From positions 1-64,000 of the forward strand of contig CAVXYY010000003.1 in NCBI GenBank assembly GCA_963766195.1: a stretch of DNA of 64,000 bases, read 5' to 3'. Under the pieces are notes generated by a model that ran no database searches, had not been told where the DNA came from, and saw nothing but the letters and a program-made list of their open reading frames with translations. The stretch is from JAHEFT01 sp963766195. GTDB taxonomy: Bacteria; Pseudomonadota; Gammaproteobacteria; Xanthomonadales; SZUA-36. A program made the position numbers and the translations under genes. Numbering within the stretch: the first letter of the stretch is position 1; the number at the start of each line of letters is the position of its first letter. Positions 17,012-24,099 of this stretch are shown piece after piece.

Positions 17012-18412
17012 ATGCCATTCTCCAAAATCAAAGACGCCCTCGCCGGTAAACCGGACCTTGGCGCGGAAATTACCATCAAAGGTTGGGTTCGAACCCGCCG
17101 GGACTCCAAGGCTGGTTTCTCCTTTATCAATGTTAACGATGGTTCATGTTTTGACGCCATCCAGGTCGTGGCGCCCGGTGAACTGGAAAATTACTCCAAC
17201 GAAGTCCAGAAGCTGACCGCTGGCTGCGCCGTCGAATGCACCGGAACCCTGGTTGAGTCCGCCGGCCGTGGTCAACAATTCGAAATCCAGGGCTCGTCAG
17301 TAAAAGTCATTGGCTGGGTGGAAGATCCAGAAACCTATCCGATTCAGCCGAAGCGGCACTCTTTCGAATTTCTGCGTGAAGTAGCCCATCTGAGGCCGCG
17401 AACCAACACTTTCGGAGCGATTACTCGCGTCAGGCACGTGGCGGCCCAGGCGATTCACCGCTATTTTCACGAAAAAGGCTATTACTGGATCAACACACCT
17501 ATTATTACGTCCTCCGATGCCGAGGGCGCCGGTGACATGTTTCGCGTGAGCACACTGGACCTGGCCAACCTGCCCCGCACTGAAAATGGCGCAATTGACT
17601 TCAGCCGCGACTTTTTTGGCAAAGAAACATTTCTGACTGTTTCAGGACAACTCAACCTGGAGGGTTATTGCCTTGCGCTGAGCAAGGTATATACATTCGG
17701 CCCAACATTCCGTGCCGAAAATTCCAACACTTCAAGGCACCTTGCCGAGTTCTGGATGGTGGAGCCCGAAATTGCCTTCGCTGATATCAATGACCTCGCT
17801 GACGTTGCCGAGGAATTCCTCAAGTACGTCTTTTCAGCTGTGCTCGAAGAATGCCCCGAGGACATGGCTTTTTTTGAGAAGCAGATTGAACCGGAAGCAA
17901 TCACTCGCCTGAAAGCGCTGATCAACACGACTTTTGTACGCCTTGACTACGAGGAAGCCATCGAAATTCTCAAGCAGGCCACGGTGAAATTCGACTACCC
18001 CGCCGAATGGGGACTCGACCTGCAAACGGAACACGAACGCTACCTGACTGAAAAACACTTCAAAGCGCCGGTAGTAGTTCTCAACTACCCGACCGAAATT
18101 AAAGCCTTTTACATGAGGCTCAGTGATGACGGACGGACGGTGGCGGCGCTGGACGTGCTGGCGCCGGGCATCGGTGAAATCATTGGTGGATCACAGCGGG
18201 AAGAGCGCCTGGAAGTTCTTGAAAGACGTATGGACGAAATGGGGCTGGATAAACAACACTATAACTGGTACCTGGATTTGCGCCGCTACGGCACCGTTCC
18301 GCACTCCGGTTTTGGCCTCGGATTTGAACGCCTGGTGAACTACATTACGGGTATGGCCAATATCAGGGACGTGATCCCCTACCCCCGGGTTCCCGGGAAA
18401 GCCGACTTCTGA
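17012..18412 (+). CDS. asnS: Asparaginyl-tRNA synthetase
   Basis: This 466-residue class IIb synthetase charges tRNA-Asn. The N-terminal OB-fold anticodon-binding domain (IKGWVRTRRDSKAGFSFINVNDGS) is followed by the catalytic core. Class II motif 1 is near HYFHEKGYYWINTPII-like (here RYFHEKGYYWINTPI). Motif 2 is VYTFGPTFRAENSNTSRHLAEFWM, and motif 3 is SGFGLGFERLVNYITG. An open frame extends 27 codons upstream but overlaps the divergent gene's leader. MPFSKIKD is the family-like start. A large palindromic element follows directly after the stop codon. Confidence 0.97.
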   Translation: MPFSKIKDALAGKPDLGAEITIKGWVRTRRDSKAGFSFINVNDGSCFDAIQVVAPGELENYSNEVQKLTAGCAVECTGTLVESAGRGQQFEIQGSSVKVIGWVEDPETYPIQPKRHSFEFLREVAHLRPRTNTFGAITRVRHVAAQAIHRYFHEKGYYWINTPIITSSDAEGAGDMFRVSTLDLANLPRTENGAIDFSRDFFGKETFLTVSGQLNLEGYCLALSKVYTFGPTFRAENSNTSRHLAEFWMVEPEIAFADINDLADVAEEFLKYVFSAVLEECPEDMAFFEKQIEPEAITRLKALINTTFVRLDYEEAIEILKQATVKFDYPAEWGLDLQTEHERYLTEKHFKAPVVVLNYPTEIKAFYMRLSDDGRTVAALDVLAPGIGEIIGGSQREERLEVLERRMDEMGLDKQHYNWYLDLRRYGTVPHSGFGLGFERLVNYITGMANIRDVIPYPRVPGKADF

Positions 18413-18431
18413 GACGCCCCTGGCGGGCGAG

Positions 18432-18588
18432 TCCGCATATTGCACCGGTATCCCGGATGATGGCGCAGGACAGCTTCGTCTGGACGCCGGGCTGGACTGA
18501 GAGCCATAGCCAAAGCTATGGCTGGAAGGAAGCTCAAGTCCAGACGTAGATGGACAAGCCAGGGCCGGGATACCGGTGGAATATGCGG
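18432..18588. repeat. 157-bp nested palindromic element (MITE- or BIME-like)
   Basis: Terminal inverted repeats of about 24 bp (18432-18455 and 18565-18588; arm core CCGGTATCCCGG) carry one to two mismatches. Inside lie a second pair, CGTCTGGAC (18477-18485) and GTCCAGACG (18538-18546), and a perfect hairpin, AGCCATAGC-CAAA-GCTATGGCT (18502-18523). There is no coding potential. It begins 20 bases after asnS. It may be a non-autonomous mobile repeat. Confidence 0.7.
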
Positions 18589-18608
18589 GCTTATTTTCAC
18601 CCGCGCAT

Positions 18609-18752
18609 AAAAAAACGGCCAGGAACATCATCCGTGTTATTCCTGGCCGTCCTGCGGACGTCTCGCCACCCGCAAAGTGCATCCATGCATCACAAGGGCT
18701 GCAGATCCTTCTGCTTTGGAGCCGGCGATCCTTGCCTTTTCCAACCTTGTTG
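18609..18752 (-). ncRNA. Candidate CsrA/RsmA-sequestering small RNA
   Basis: A complete minus-strand transcription unit of about 145 nt with no credible reading frame. The promoter is TTGCGT (18782-18787), 17 bp, TATACT (18759-18764). The end is a strong terminator: an 11-bp stem (18615-18625 with 18640-18650) followed by seven U. The RNA carries at least seven GGA motifs, several in hairpin loops: GCAGA-AGGA-UCUGC (18701-18714), UGCA-UGGA-UGCA (18678-18689), GGC-AAGGAUC-GCC (18724-18736), and ACGGAU in the terminator loop. GGA in loops is the hallmark of RsmY/RsmZ/CsrB RNAs, which titrate CsrA. That function is inference from architecture. The sequence is not a known family that I recognise. 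Confidence 0.6.
18615..18650 (-). terminator. Rho-independent terminator of the small RNA
   Basis: Stem ACGGCCAGGAA / TTCCTGGCCGT (11 bp) with a 14-base loop. On the minus strand it is followed by seven T (complement of A 18609-18615). On the plus strand there is no T tract, so it works for minus-strand transcripts. Confidence 0.85.
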
Positions 18753-18758
18753 AGACAC

Positions 18759-18787
18759 AGTATAGCCACATTTGTAATTAGACGCAA
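18759..18787 (-). promoter_or_regulatory. Promoter of the minus-strand small RNA
   Basis: -35 TTGCGT (18782-18787), 17-bp spacer, -10 TATACT (18759-18764). The -35 lies inside the palindrome TTAGAC-N6-GTCTAT (18778-18795). Confidence 0.65.
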
Positions 18788-18874
18788 GTGTCTATTTCAT
18801 ATTTTGTCTAAATTCTTTTTTGGCTATATATTTTTTTGTCTAAATTCAAATATGGCTATTGACAATATTGTCTA
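18763..18874. promoter_or_regulatory. 16-bp-phased G(T/G)CTA operator-like array
   Basis: The pentamers GTCTA, GTCTA, GGCTA, GTCTA, GGCTA and GTCTA start at 18790, 18806, 18822, 18838, 18854 and 18870, each exactly 16 bp apart. On the left, the inverted forms TAGAC (18779) and TAGCC (18763) are also 16 bp apart. The spacers are A/T-only or nearly so. The array fills the region between two divergent promoters, so a multimeric DNA-binding regulator is the likely reader. The regulator is unknown. Confidence 0.7.
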
Positions 18875-18887
18875 ATTGGAATAGATT
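18859..18887 (+). promoter_or_regulatory. Promoter of the plus-strand GGA-hairpin transcript
   Basis: -35 TTGACA (perfect, 18859-18864), 17-bp spacer, -10 TAGATT (18882-18887). The predicted start is about 18894, just before an ATG at 18895. The last two pentamers of the phased array lie in or beside the -35 and spacer. Confidence 0.65.
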
Positions 18888-18893
18888 ACAAAC

Positions 18894-19414
18894 CATGTAC
18901 TACATACTCCATCACCCAAAAGGCACGTTGATGCTCTCAGCCCAGGACCGGGATCAGGTTTTGAAGTGGAGCCAGCGGCAGTTGGGATCACAGGCCAAGT
19001 TGGTTTCTGTTTCCGAAAAGGATTTTTCAGAGACAGACGGTTTTGTCGAAAAAGGTGGTACCGGCATCACGGCCAGGGAGGCTGAAGGGTGCCAGCCCGT
19101 TTTAAGCATCATGGCCAACTTCGTGCAGTACCTGCATGATGCTGAATCAGATCACATGGAAGGTGATACCTGTGTGGAAGCCCCGCGACGGACAGGCAGG
19201 ATGCCTACGCTGCACTAAGGGCAAATAGAAAGCACCAGGGATATGGATTGTCCCTGATTATTGATAGGGAAATCAAATTGATATAGAAGGAATCTATTTC
19301 AATTTCGAAAATTAAATGCTAAGGGTGGAAAGGATTTCCGCAAAAGGAACAGGGAAGTTCCATAGCATCGACAGGCGGTAAAGCATCGGGCGCCCACACG
19401 GATTGTGGGCGCCC
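18894..19414 (+). ncRNA. GGA-hairpin-rich transcript, possible dual-function CsrA sponge
   Basis: From the promoter at 18859 the plus strand shows a run of short hairpins with GGA in the loop. They are ATCAC-ATGGAAG-GTGAT (19151), AGGC-AGGAT-GCCT (19194), CAGGGA-tatggattg-TCCCTG (19236), ATAGA-AGGAA-TCTAT (19283), GGAA-AGGAT-TTCC (19327), GGAAC-AGGGAA-GTTCC (19346) and GGGCGCCCAC-ACGGATT-GTGGGCGCCC (19388). A further one is GAAAA-GGAT-TTTTC at 19015. They stop abruptly at 19414. The last stem is GC-rich but lacks a U tract, so the true 3' end is uncertain. The 5' half also encodes a small protein, so this may be an mRNA that is also a sponge. Confidence 0.5.
18931..19218 (+). CDS. Small orphan protein with EK-GGTGI motif
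   Basis: I do not recognise this protein. From the ATG at 18931 (AAAAGG 8 bases upstream) it has 95 residues; an ATG at 18895 would give 107 but an almost leaderless mRNA. It is hydrophilic, starts MLSAQDRDQVLKWSQRQLGS and contains VEKGGTGIT near residue 44. The same (I/V)EK-x-GTGI motif is repeated six times in the secreted repeat protein encoded 1.7 kb downstream. That match is unlikely to be chance and is the main reason to believe the frame is translated. The 3' end overlaps two of the GGA hairpins. There is no signal peptide or membrane segment. Confidence 0.5.
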   Translation: MLSAQDRDQVLKWSQRQLGSQAKLVSVSEKDFSETDGFVEKGGTGITAREAEGCQPVLSIMANFVQYLHDAESDHMEGDTCVEAPRRTGRMPTLH

Positions 19415-19634
19415 GGTGAAAGACAGAGAAATCGCCTTTAGAAGAAAGTGCAACCGGTGGGGATTCTCAGCGACGAGTAAAAGTTTAAATAAACTTGCCA
19501 AGTCATTGAAAAAGAGACTATCCTATACCCTCATTGTGCGGTTAATTGCACCTACCTCCTGTTCGAGGGCCCGAACAGGTTTTCACGAGATGGACTTCAT
19601 AAACAGCTTTAGGGGATTATCAGGAGACTGAATA
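19219..19634 (+). promoter_or_regulatory. Intergenic region and structured leader upstream of the DUF6502 gene
   Basis: The first 200 bases hold five of the GGA-loop hairpins described for the transcript 18894-19414. After that, TTGCCA (19496) and TATCCT with an 18-bp spacer form a candidate promoter. Its leader has the hairpins GTGC-N8-GCAC (near 19534) and CCTGTTCG-AGGGCC-CGAACAGG (near 19558). Two GGA motifs (AGGGGATT and AGGAGA) lie just before the ATG at 19635, the second as ribosome-binding site. A 71-codon open frame (19416-19631) shows no family features and is not called. Confidence 0.4.
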
Positions 19635-20468
19635 ATGCCGGGCTTGGTTATGCAGAATGATGTAAATCAACAAGATGATGCGAAGTCCATCACGCATTTT
19701 CTGAGTCGAGTTTTTCGCAAGGTCGTGCGCCTTGTGATTGGCTCGGTATCCCTGCCCGCTCTTATCGAAATCCTCAAAGCCATTTATGTTGAAGAAGCTG
19801 AAAAGAAGCTGATCCGTGAAGGCTCAAAACCAACCAAAAGCGCTATTGCCCTGATGACCGGGCTTGATACCCGGGTCGTCTCCATGCTTTCGTCCCAGAA
19901 TTTGGATCAGACGATTCAAAGCCAAAACGTCAATCCTGAAAATGCCCTCATCGACATGTGGTCGAGCGACCCGTTCTTTCAAGATCCGGAAACCGGCAAG
20001 CCTGCCGCGCTTCCGATTTCTGGGAGAGGACGTACTTTTCAAGACACTCGTGCTTAGATCGATCGGTCGGAATATCACCGTTAAAACTGTAATCGGACAG
20101 ACTTGAGGCTTCTGAAAACATTCGCGTAACCCAGGGTGACGTGGAAGCAGTAGAGCTTCTCTTCAGGCCTCTATTCTCCTGTTTCAACCGATCGAGCAAA
20201 ACAAACTGAAGTTGGCTTGATTGAAGCGTCTCGAGTCCTAAGCGCAGTGATTCACAACATGAGTTCTGATCCAGAGATCCGAGTTCCCCAACAGGGTCGC
20301 TGGACCTATCGTTTAGCGCCTGAAAGGTATAAAGAATTTCGCAAGAGAGTAGAGGGCTTCTTGGGAAAACAGATTAAAGAAGGGGAGTCGTTACTCGAGG
20401 AGTTCGAGGAACCGACAAAGAAGACCTGGTCAGATGACTGTTGGTATCGGTTGGTACCAATGGCGTGA
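19635..20468 (+). CDS. DUF6502 family protein, interrupted by three frameshifts
   Basis: The four pieces read as one protein of about 277 residues. The N-terminal piece has the DUF6502 look: a helical, HTH-like segment (FRKVVRLVIGSVSLPALIEI, then YVEEAEKKL), KPTKSAIALMTGLDTRVV near residues 72-89, and MWSSDPFFQDPETGKPAALP. The next pieces read GEDVLFKTLVLRSIGRNITVK, then EASENIRVTQGDVEAVELLF, and the last runs from RAKQTEVGLIEASRVLSAVIHN to WYRLVPMA. Single extra bases near 20022-20024 (GGG), 20103-20104 (TT) and about 20175 explain the breaks. The family is of unknown function. Its N-terminal half suggests nucleic-acid binding (inference). An AGGAG ribosome-binding site precedes the ATG. Confidence 0.75.
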
Positions 20469-20607
20469 CCATGAACCTGAAGAGGAGGATGAGTAAAGGG
20501 GGGATCTAGCACTCAACCTTTCTCAGGTGTGTTTAGCAGCCTGGCCAAATGCAGAAGGTATGAAATACCCGCACGCGGCTTGAACTTGATGAAAGAGGAG
20601 AAAAGCA

Positions 20608-21827
20608 ATGTCTCGTTGGATGATAGAAAAGGACGGCACAGGGATCGAGAAGGCCGGAACTGGTATCGAAAAGTCTGGAACTGGAATTGAAAAGTCCGGT
20701 ACAGGAATCGAGAAATCAGGCACCGGAATTGAAAAATCAGGCACCGGAATTCGGCGCGGGCTGTTAGCCTGTTCGCTGGGTGCAATGTTGTGCGCAGGAA
20801 ATGTGCAGGCAGGAAATATCGATCCTGCAGGATCCCTGCAAATTGTTGTAAGTAATGATACGGGTGGCAGTGTCCTGGATTATTGGTGACAGCGTATTTT
20901 CAGGCGTTTCATCGATAAGCGGATCATTTGCAAGTCTGATGCTGACTGAAGTTGCCCTCGGCAACTCATCATATGGCCTAGAAGTAACCGGCGGCGGCAC
21001 GGGTTCTAATACCCAAGTCACCGGCGGTGGCACGGGTTCTAACACCCAAGTAACCGGCGGCGGCACGGGTTCTAACACCCAAGTCACCGGCGGCGGCACG
21101 GGTTCTAACACCCAAGTAACCGGCGGCGGCACGGGTTCTAACACCCAAGTCACCGGCGGCGGCACGGGTTCTAACACCCAAGTAACCGGCGGTGGCACGG
21201 GTTCTAACACCCAAGTAACCGGCGGTGGCACGGGTTCTAACACCCAAGTCACCGGCGGCGGCACGGGTTCTAACACCCAAGTAACCGGCGGTGGCACGGG
21301 TTCTAACACCCAAGTAACCGGCGGCGGCACTGGCTCCAGCACCCAGGTAACCGGCGGCGGCACTGGCTCCAGCACTCAGGTAACCGGCGGAGGCACTGGC
21401 TCCAGCACCCAGGTAACCGGCGGAGGCACTGGCTCCAGCACTCAGGTAACCGGCGGAGGCACTGGCTCCAGCACTCAGGTAACTGGCGGGGCACGGCTCC
21501 AGCACTCAGGTAACCGGCGGGGGCACAGGCTCCAGCACTCAGGTAACCGGCGGGGGCACTGGCTCTACAATACTAGTCACTGGCGGTGGCACGGGTACTG
21601 AAGCCATTTCAGTTACATTGCCAAACGGCACAGGTATGTCAATGGAAGTAGACATCGATTGTGGCGTTGCCGCAGTAGAAATAGTCGATGAAAATTCAGC
21701 CCCGGTTGTTTCGTTCAGAAACGTACCGGTGATTGGACAATCGGCGGGTTGTGGCAATAGTTCGCGCGGAGATTTTGGAGCCGCTTTCCAAGCCAATCCT
21801 GGACGGGACTTTCATAAGGTTAACTGA
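20608..21827 (+). CDS. Exported repeat protein with GTGI heptads and TGGGTGSNTQV array (two frameshifts)
   Basis: I recognise no family. Residues 1-48 contain six tandem IEK(D/A/S)GTG heptads encoded by 21-bp repeats. A hydrophobic stretch follows (GLLACSLGAMLCAGNVQAGN), a likely signal peptide with an unusually long, repeated n-region. Then comes an acidic linker, about 18 copies of the 11-residue unit VTGGGTGS(N/S)TQ (20984-21600), and an 85-residue C-terminal part with two Cys (DIDCG, SAGCGN). The chain is interrupted near 20877 (one extra base) and in repeat 16 (21479-21509, 31 bases instead of 33). AGGAG stands 9 bases before the ATG. The glycine/threonine-rich repeats suggest an extended, secreted or surface structure. 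Confidence 0.65.
20623..20754 (+). repeat. 21-bp tandem repeats encoding IEKxGTG
   Basis: Six imperfect 21-bp units encode the heptad I-E-K-(D/A/S)-G-T-G. Synonymous positions vary (GGCACAGGG, GGAACTGGT, GGTACAGGA and others) while the peptide stays constant. This indicates selection on the protein sequence. Confidence 0.85.
20984..21600 (+). repeat. 33-bp minisatellite, about 18 copies
   Basis: Contiguous 33-bp units encode VTGGGTGSNTQ (first ten) then VTGGGTGSSTQ (next five), followed by three more diverged units and a partial one. Units alternate between GTAACC and GTCACC starts. Unit 16 (21479-21509) is 31 bases long and breaks the frame. Near-identity of units points to recent expansion by slippage or recombination. 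There are no spacers, so this is not a CRISPR array. Confidence 0.95.
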
Positions 21828-21883
21828 GAGATCTATTTGCAACATTCAAGTTCATAGTTCGCTAATTCCAACGAGCGAAATTT

Positions 21884-21905
21884 GCCCCTGCAAATTTGCA
21901 GGGGC
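21884..21905 (+). terminator. Perfect palindrome, probable terminator after the repeat protein
   Basis: GCCCCTGCAAA / TTTGCAGGGGC is a 22-bp perfect palindrome 57 bases after the stop codon, followed by ATTCTTGTCT on the plus strand. It would also fit a bidirectional end before the convergent hinT. Confidence 0.55.
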
Positions 21906-22049
21906 ATTCTTGTCTGGGGATTATTTAGTTATTGAAAAAATTGCCCTGCAAAAAGAAACTGAATTTGGTGCCACTTACAATTTGGCACTTTATTTTTAAG
22001 CCAATAGGTTTTACAAAATAATTCTTGGGGTAAAAAAGGCACCACAACC

Positions 22050-22394
22050 CTAACCAGGTGGCCAGCTCATCTGTCGGCCTCCCAGCAGGTGCAGGTGAAT
22101 GTGATAAACAGCCTGCCCTCCAGCCTTATTACAATTCATTACTACCCGGTAGCCTTCTTCCTCAATTCCCTCGTTCTTTGCGATTTCAGCGGCCACGAGA
22201 AATAATTTGCCTGCCATTTCCGCATGCTCTGACTGCAAGTCGTTGAGAGTCCTGATGTGCTCCTTGGGTATGATCAGCACGTGAATGGGCGCCTGTGGGT
22301 TGACGTCCCGAAACGCCAGTATGTCATCTGTCTCGTAAACGATTTTGGCGGGTATTTCGCGATTGATAATTTTCAGAAAAAGTTCATCAGACAT
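22050..22394 (-). CDS. hinT: HIT-family purine nucleotide phosphoramidase HinT
   Basis: This 114-residue histidine-triad protein hydrolyses AMP-lysine type phosphoramidates. The N-terminal FLKIINREIPAKIVYETD and the catalytic triad segment VYHIHLHLLGGRQMSWPPG at the end are diagnostic of the HinT/PKCI branch. Length is typical. It is transcribed on its own, divergent from the Ada-like gene. Confidence 0.96.
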   Translation of the reverse strand: MSDELFLKIINREIPAKIVYETDDILAFRDVNPQAPIHVLIIPKEHIRTLNDLQSEHAEMAGKLFLVAAEIAKNEGIEEEGYRVVMNCNKAGGQAVYHIHLHLLGGRQMSWPPG

Positions 22395-22499
22395 GTCATT
22401 TTCCTTGCTTTTTGGATTAGTTTCTCAAGTATGGGATAAGCTGCCATCAGACCGCAAGAATCGGGTGGCGCACTGAATCAGCCGGGCTAAAATGACCCC

Positions 22500-23333
22500 A
22501 TGCCTCAAGTACAACAATACGATCTCATAGCGGACGCCATCAGGTGGATGGTCGAACACCAGGCCGAGCAACCAGATTTGAACCGGTTGTCACTGGCAAT
22601 GGGCGTCAGTCCGCACCATCTTCAAAGGACTTTTCAGCGCTGGGCCGGAGTCAGCCCAAAACAATTTTTAAAGTCTCTGACCCGAAAGGCGGCACTTGCG
22701 CGGCTCAAGGAAGGCTGCTCGGTTCTGGATGCTGCGCTTGAATCGGGTTTGTCGGGACCTGGAAGGCTGCATGATCTGATGATTTCAACCGACGCCCTGA
22801 CACCTGGCGAAATCAGGATGCGGGGTGAAGGCGTTGAGCTTCATTATGGCTTTGGCGAATCCCCGTTTGGGGAAGCGCTTATCGCCTGGACTCTGCGCGG
22901 TATCAATTTCCTGGGATTCTGCCAGGAAGACGGCTCCGCTCAAACGCTCATGGTTTTCCGTAATCAATGGAGCAAAGCAAGATTGTCCGAAGACTCCACC
23001 GGCGCACAAAGTTGGCTTGACACCATATTCAGCGAAAGCCATGACAAACCGATTCCTCTCTGGCTTCGCGGCAGCGCTTTTCAGCTCAAAGTATGGGAAG
23101 CGCTGTTGGAAATTCCGGAAGGAACACATTCCACCTATGGCCAAATCGCTATGCTGGTTGGTCACCCCGGAGCAGCCCGGGCGGTTGGAACTGCCATTGG
23201 CAGCAACCCCCTGGCTTATATCATTCCCTGTCACCGCGTGATCCGGCAGGCAGGAGAGATTGGCGGCTATCGTTGGGGTGAAACGACAAAAAGGGCCATC
23301 ATCGGTTACGAGGCTGCCTCAAGCCGGATTTAG
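22500..23333 (+). CDS. Ada-like AraC/O6-methylguanine-DNA methyltransferase fusion
   Basis: The 277 residues combine an AraC-type helix-turn-helix (residues about 10-100, LSLAMGVSPHHLQRTFQRWAG) with an O6-alkylguanine-DNA alkyltransferase domain. The active-site motif is IPCHRVIR near residue 245, preceded by AARAVGTAIGSNPLAY. Compared with E. coli Ada, the N-terminal zinc phosphotriester domain is absent, so it should repair O6-methylguanine without the methyl-phosphotriester switch. Its end overlaps the convergent SDR gene by 15 bases. Confidence 0.93.
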   Translation: MPQVQQYDLIADAIRWMVEHQAEQPDLNRLSLAMGVSPHHLQRTFQRWAGVSPKQFLKSLTRKAALARLKEGCSVLDAALESGLSGPGRLHDLMISTDALTPGEIRMRGEGVELHYGFGESPFGEALIAWTLRGINFLGFCQEDGSAQTLMVFRNQWSKARLSEDSTGAQSWLDTIFSESHDKPIPLWLRGSAFQLKVWEALLEIPEGTHSTYGQIAMLVGHPGAARAVGTAIGSNPLAYIIPCHRVIRQAGEIGGYRWGETTKRAIIGYEAASSRI

Positions 23334-24029
23334 TTCAACAAACGTGCTGCCCGGGTCAACATCGCCCTTCAAAAGCTGCACGATTTTCAGGGCGGCCACC
23401 CCCGGGTCCGGCGGTAGCTGTGGATTTTCAGCATGATAGGCACGCGAGCGCAAAGCTGAACGCATCACCCCGGGATTGATTCCCAGCACCTGGACGCGTG
23501 ATGATTTGCACTCCGCTGCAAACTGGCTGACCAGCGCCTTCAGCGCGTGTTTGCTGACGCCATAAGCACCCCAGAATGCGCCATTCACTTTGGCCAGGTC
23601 TTCCAGCATGAAGTAAAGCCGCCCGGAATCCGATTGCTTCAATAACGGAAGACTTTGAGCGCTGAGCAGCCATGCAGCATTCAGGTTTACCTGTATCGAA
23701 GCCAGCCATTCAGGGGGCGAAAATTGCTCCAGGGGAGTCAGCCCTTCAAACCGCGCAGCACAGTGGACCACCGCGTCGAGACCTCCAAATTCTTCCGTCA
23801 CCTTATCCAGCAGTTCATCAAAATGTTCCGGGCCTGCCCCGAGCAGATCCAGCGGGTAAAGTGCCGGTTCAGGCAACCCTTCCCCGGTGATCCGGTCCCA
23901 GGCTTGTTCGAGCCCGGGCCGGTCACAGTCGAGCATCACGGTATTGAAGCCCTCCAATGCACATACCCGGGACAGGGCGGAACCGAGCCCGCCGGCTGCT
24001 CCGGTAATGATGATGGTTTTTCCGCCCAA
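23319..24029 (-). CDS. Short-chain dehydrogenase/reductase (YciK-like)
   Basis: This 236-residue SDR has the Rossmann motif TGAAGGLGSAL near residue 9, a VVHCAA segment in place of NNAG, and the catalytic YxxxK in AYGVSKHALKAL. It resembles the YciK branch, whose substrate is poorly defined. The Ser of the catalytic tetrad is less obvious (RLYFMLEDLAK). Convergent with the Ada-like gene, it diverges from the FmdB gene. Confidence 0.88.
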   Translation of the reverse strand: MGGKTIIITGAAGGLGSALSRVCALEGFNTVMLDCDRPGLEQAWDRITGEGLPEPALYPLDLLGAGPEHFDELLDKVTEEFGGLDAVVHCAARFEGLTPLEQFSPPEWLASIQVNLNAAWLLSAQSLPLLKQSDSGRLYFMLEDLAKVNGAFWGAYGVSKHALKALVSQFAAECKSSRVQVLGINPGVMRSALRSRAYHAENPQLPPDPGVAALKIVQLLKGDVDPGSTFVELNPA

Positions 24030-24099
24030 GGCTTACTCCCGGTGCTAAGATTGTGATTCGCCGCGGCAGTTTAACGGTTTTGGAGGACGAGTTAAAAGA

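Noticed and set aside
17080..17105. TTCGAA-type tRNA T-arm-like sequence (GGTTCGAACCC)
   Set aside because: It lies inside asnS coding sequence and no cloverleaf can be drawn around it.
19416..19631. 71-codon plus-strand frame before the DUF6502 gene
   Set aside because: No ribosome-binding site, basic low-information sequence, and it overlaps the candidate promoter and leader hairpins of the next gene.
20764..21375. Long minus-strand frame encoding repeated PVPPPVTWVLE units
   Set aside because: It is the complement of the 33-bp repeats. Any repeat whose unit is a multiple of three and lacks stops stays open in several frames. The plus-strand frame has a ribosome-binding site, a signal peptide and a non-repeat C-terminus.
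20984..21600. Possible CRISPR array (33-bp repeats)
   Set aside because: The units are contiguous with no unique spacers, are codon-phased, and no cas genes are present.
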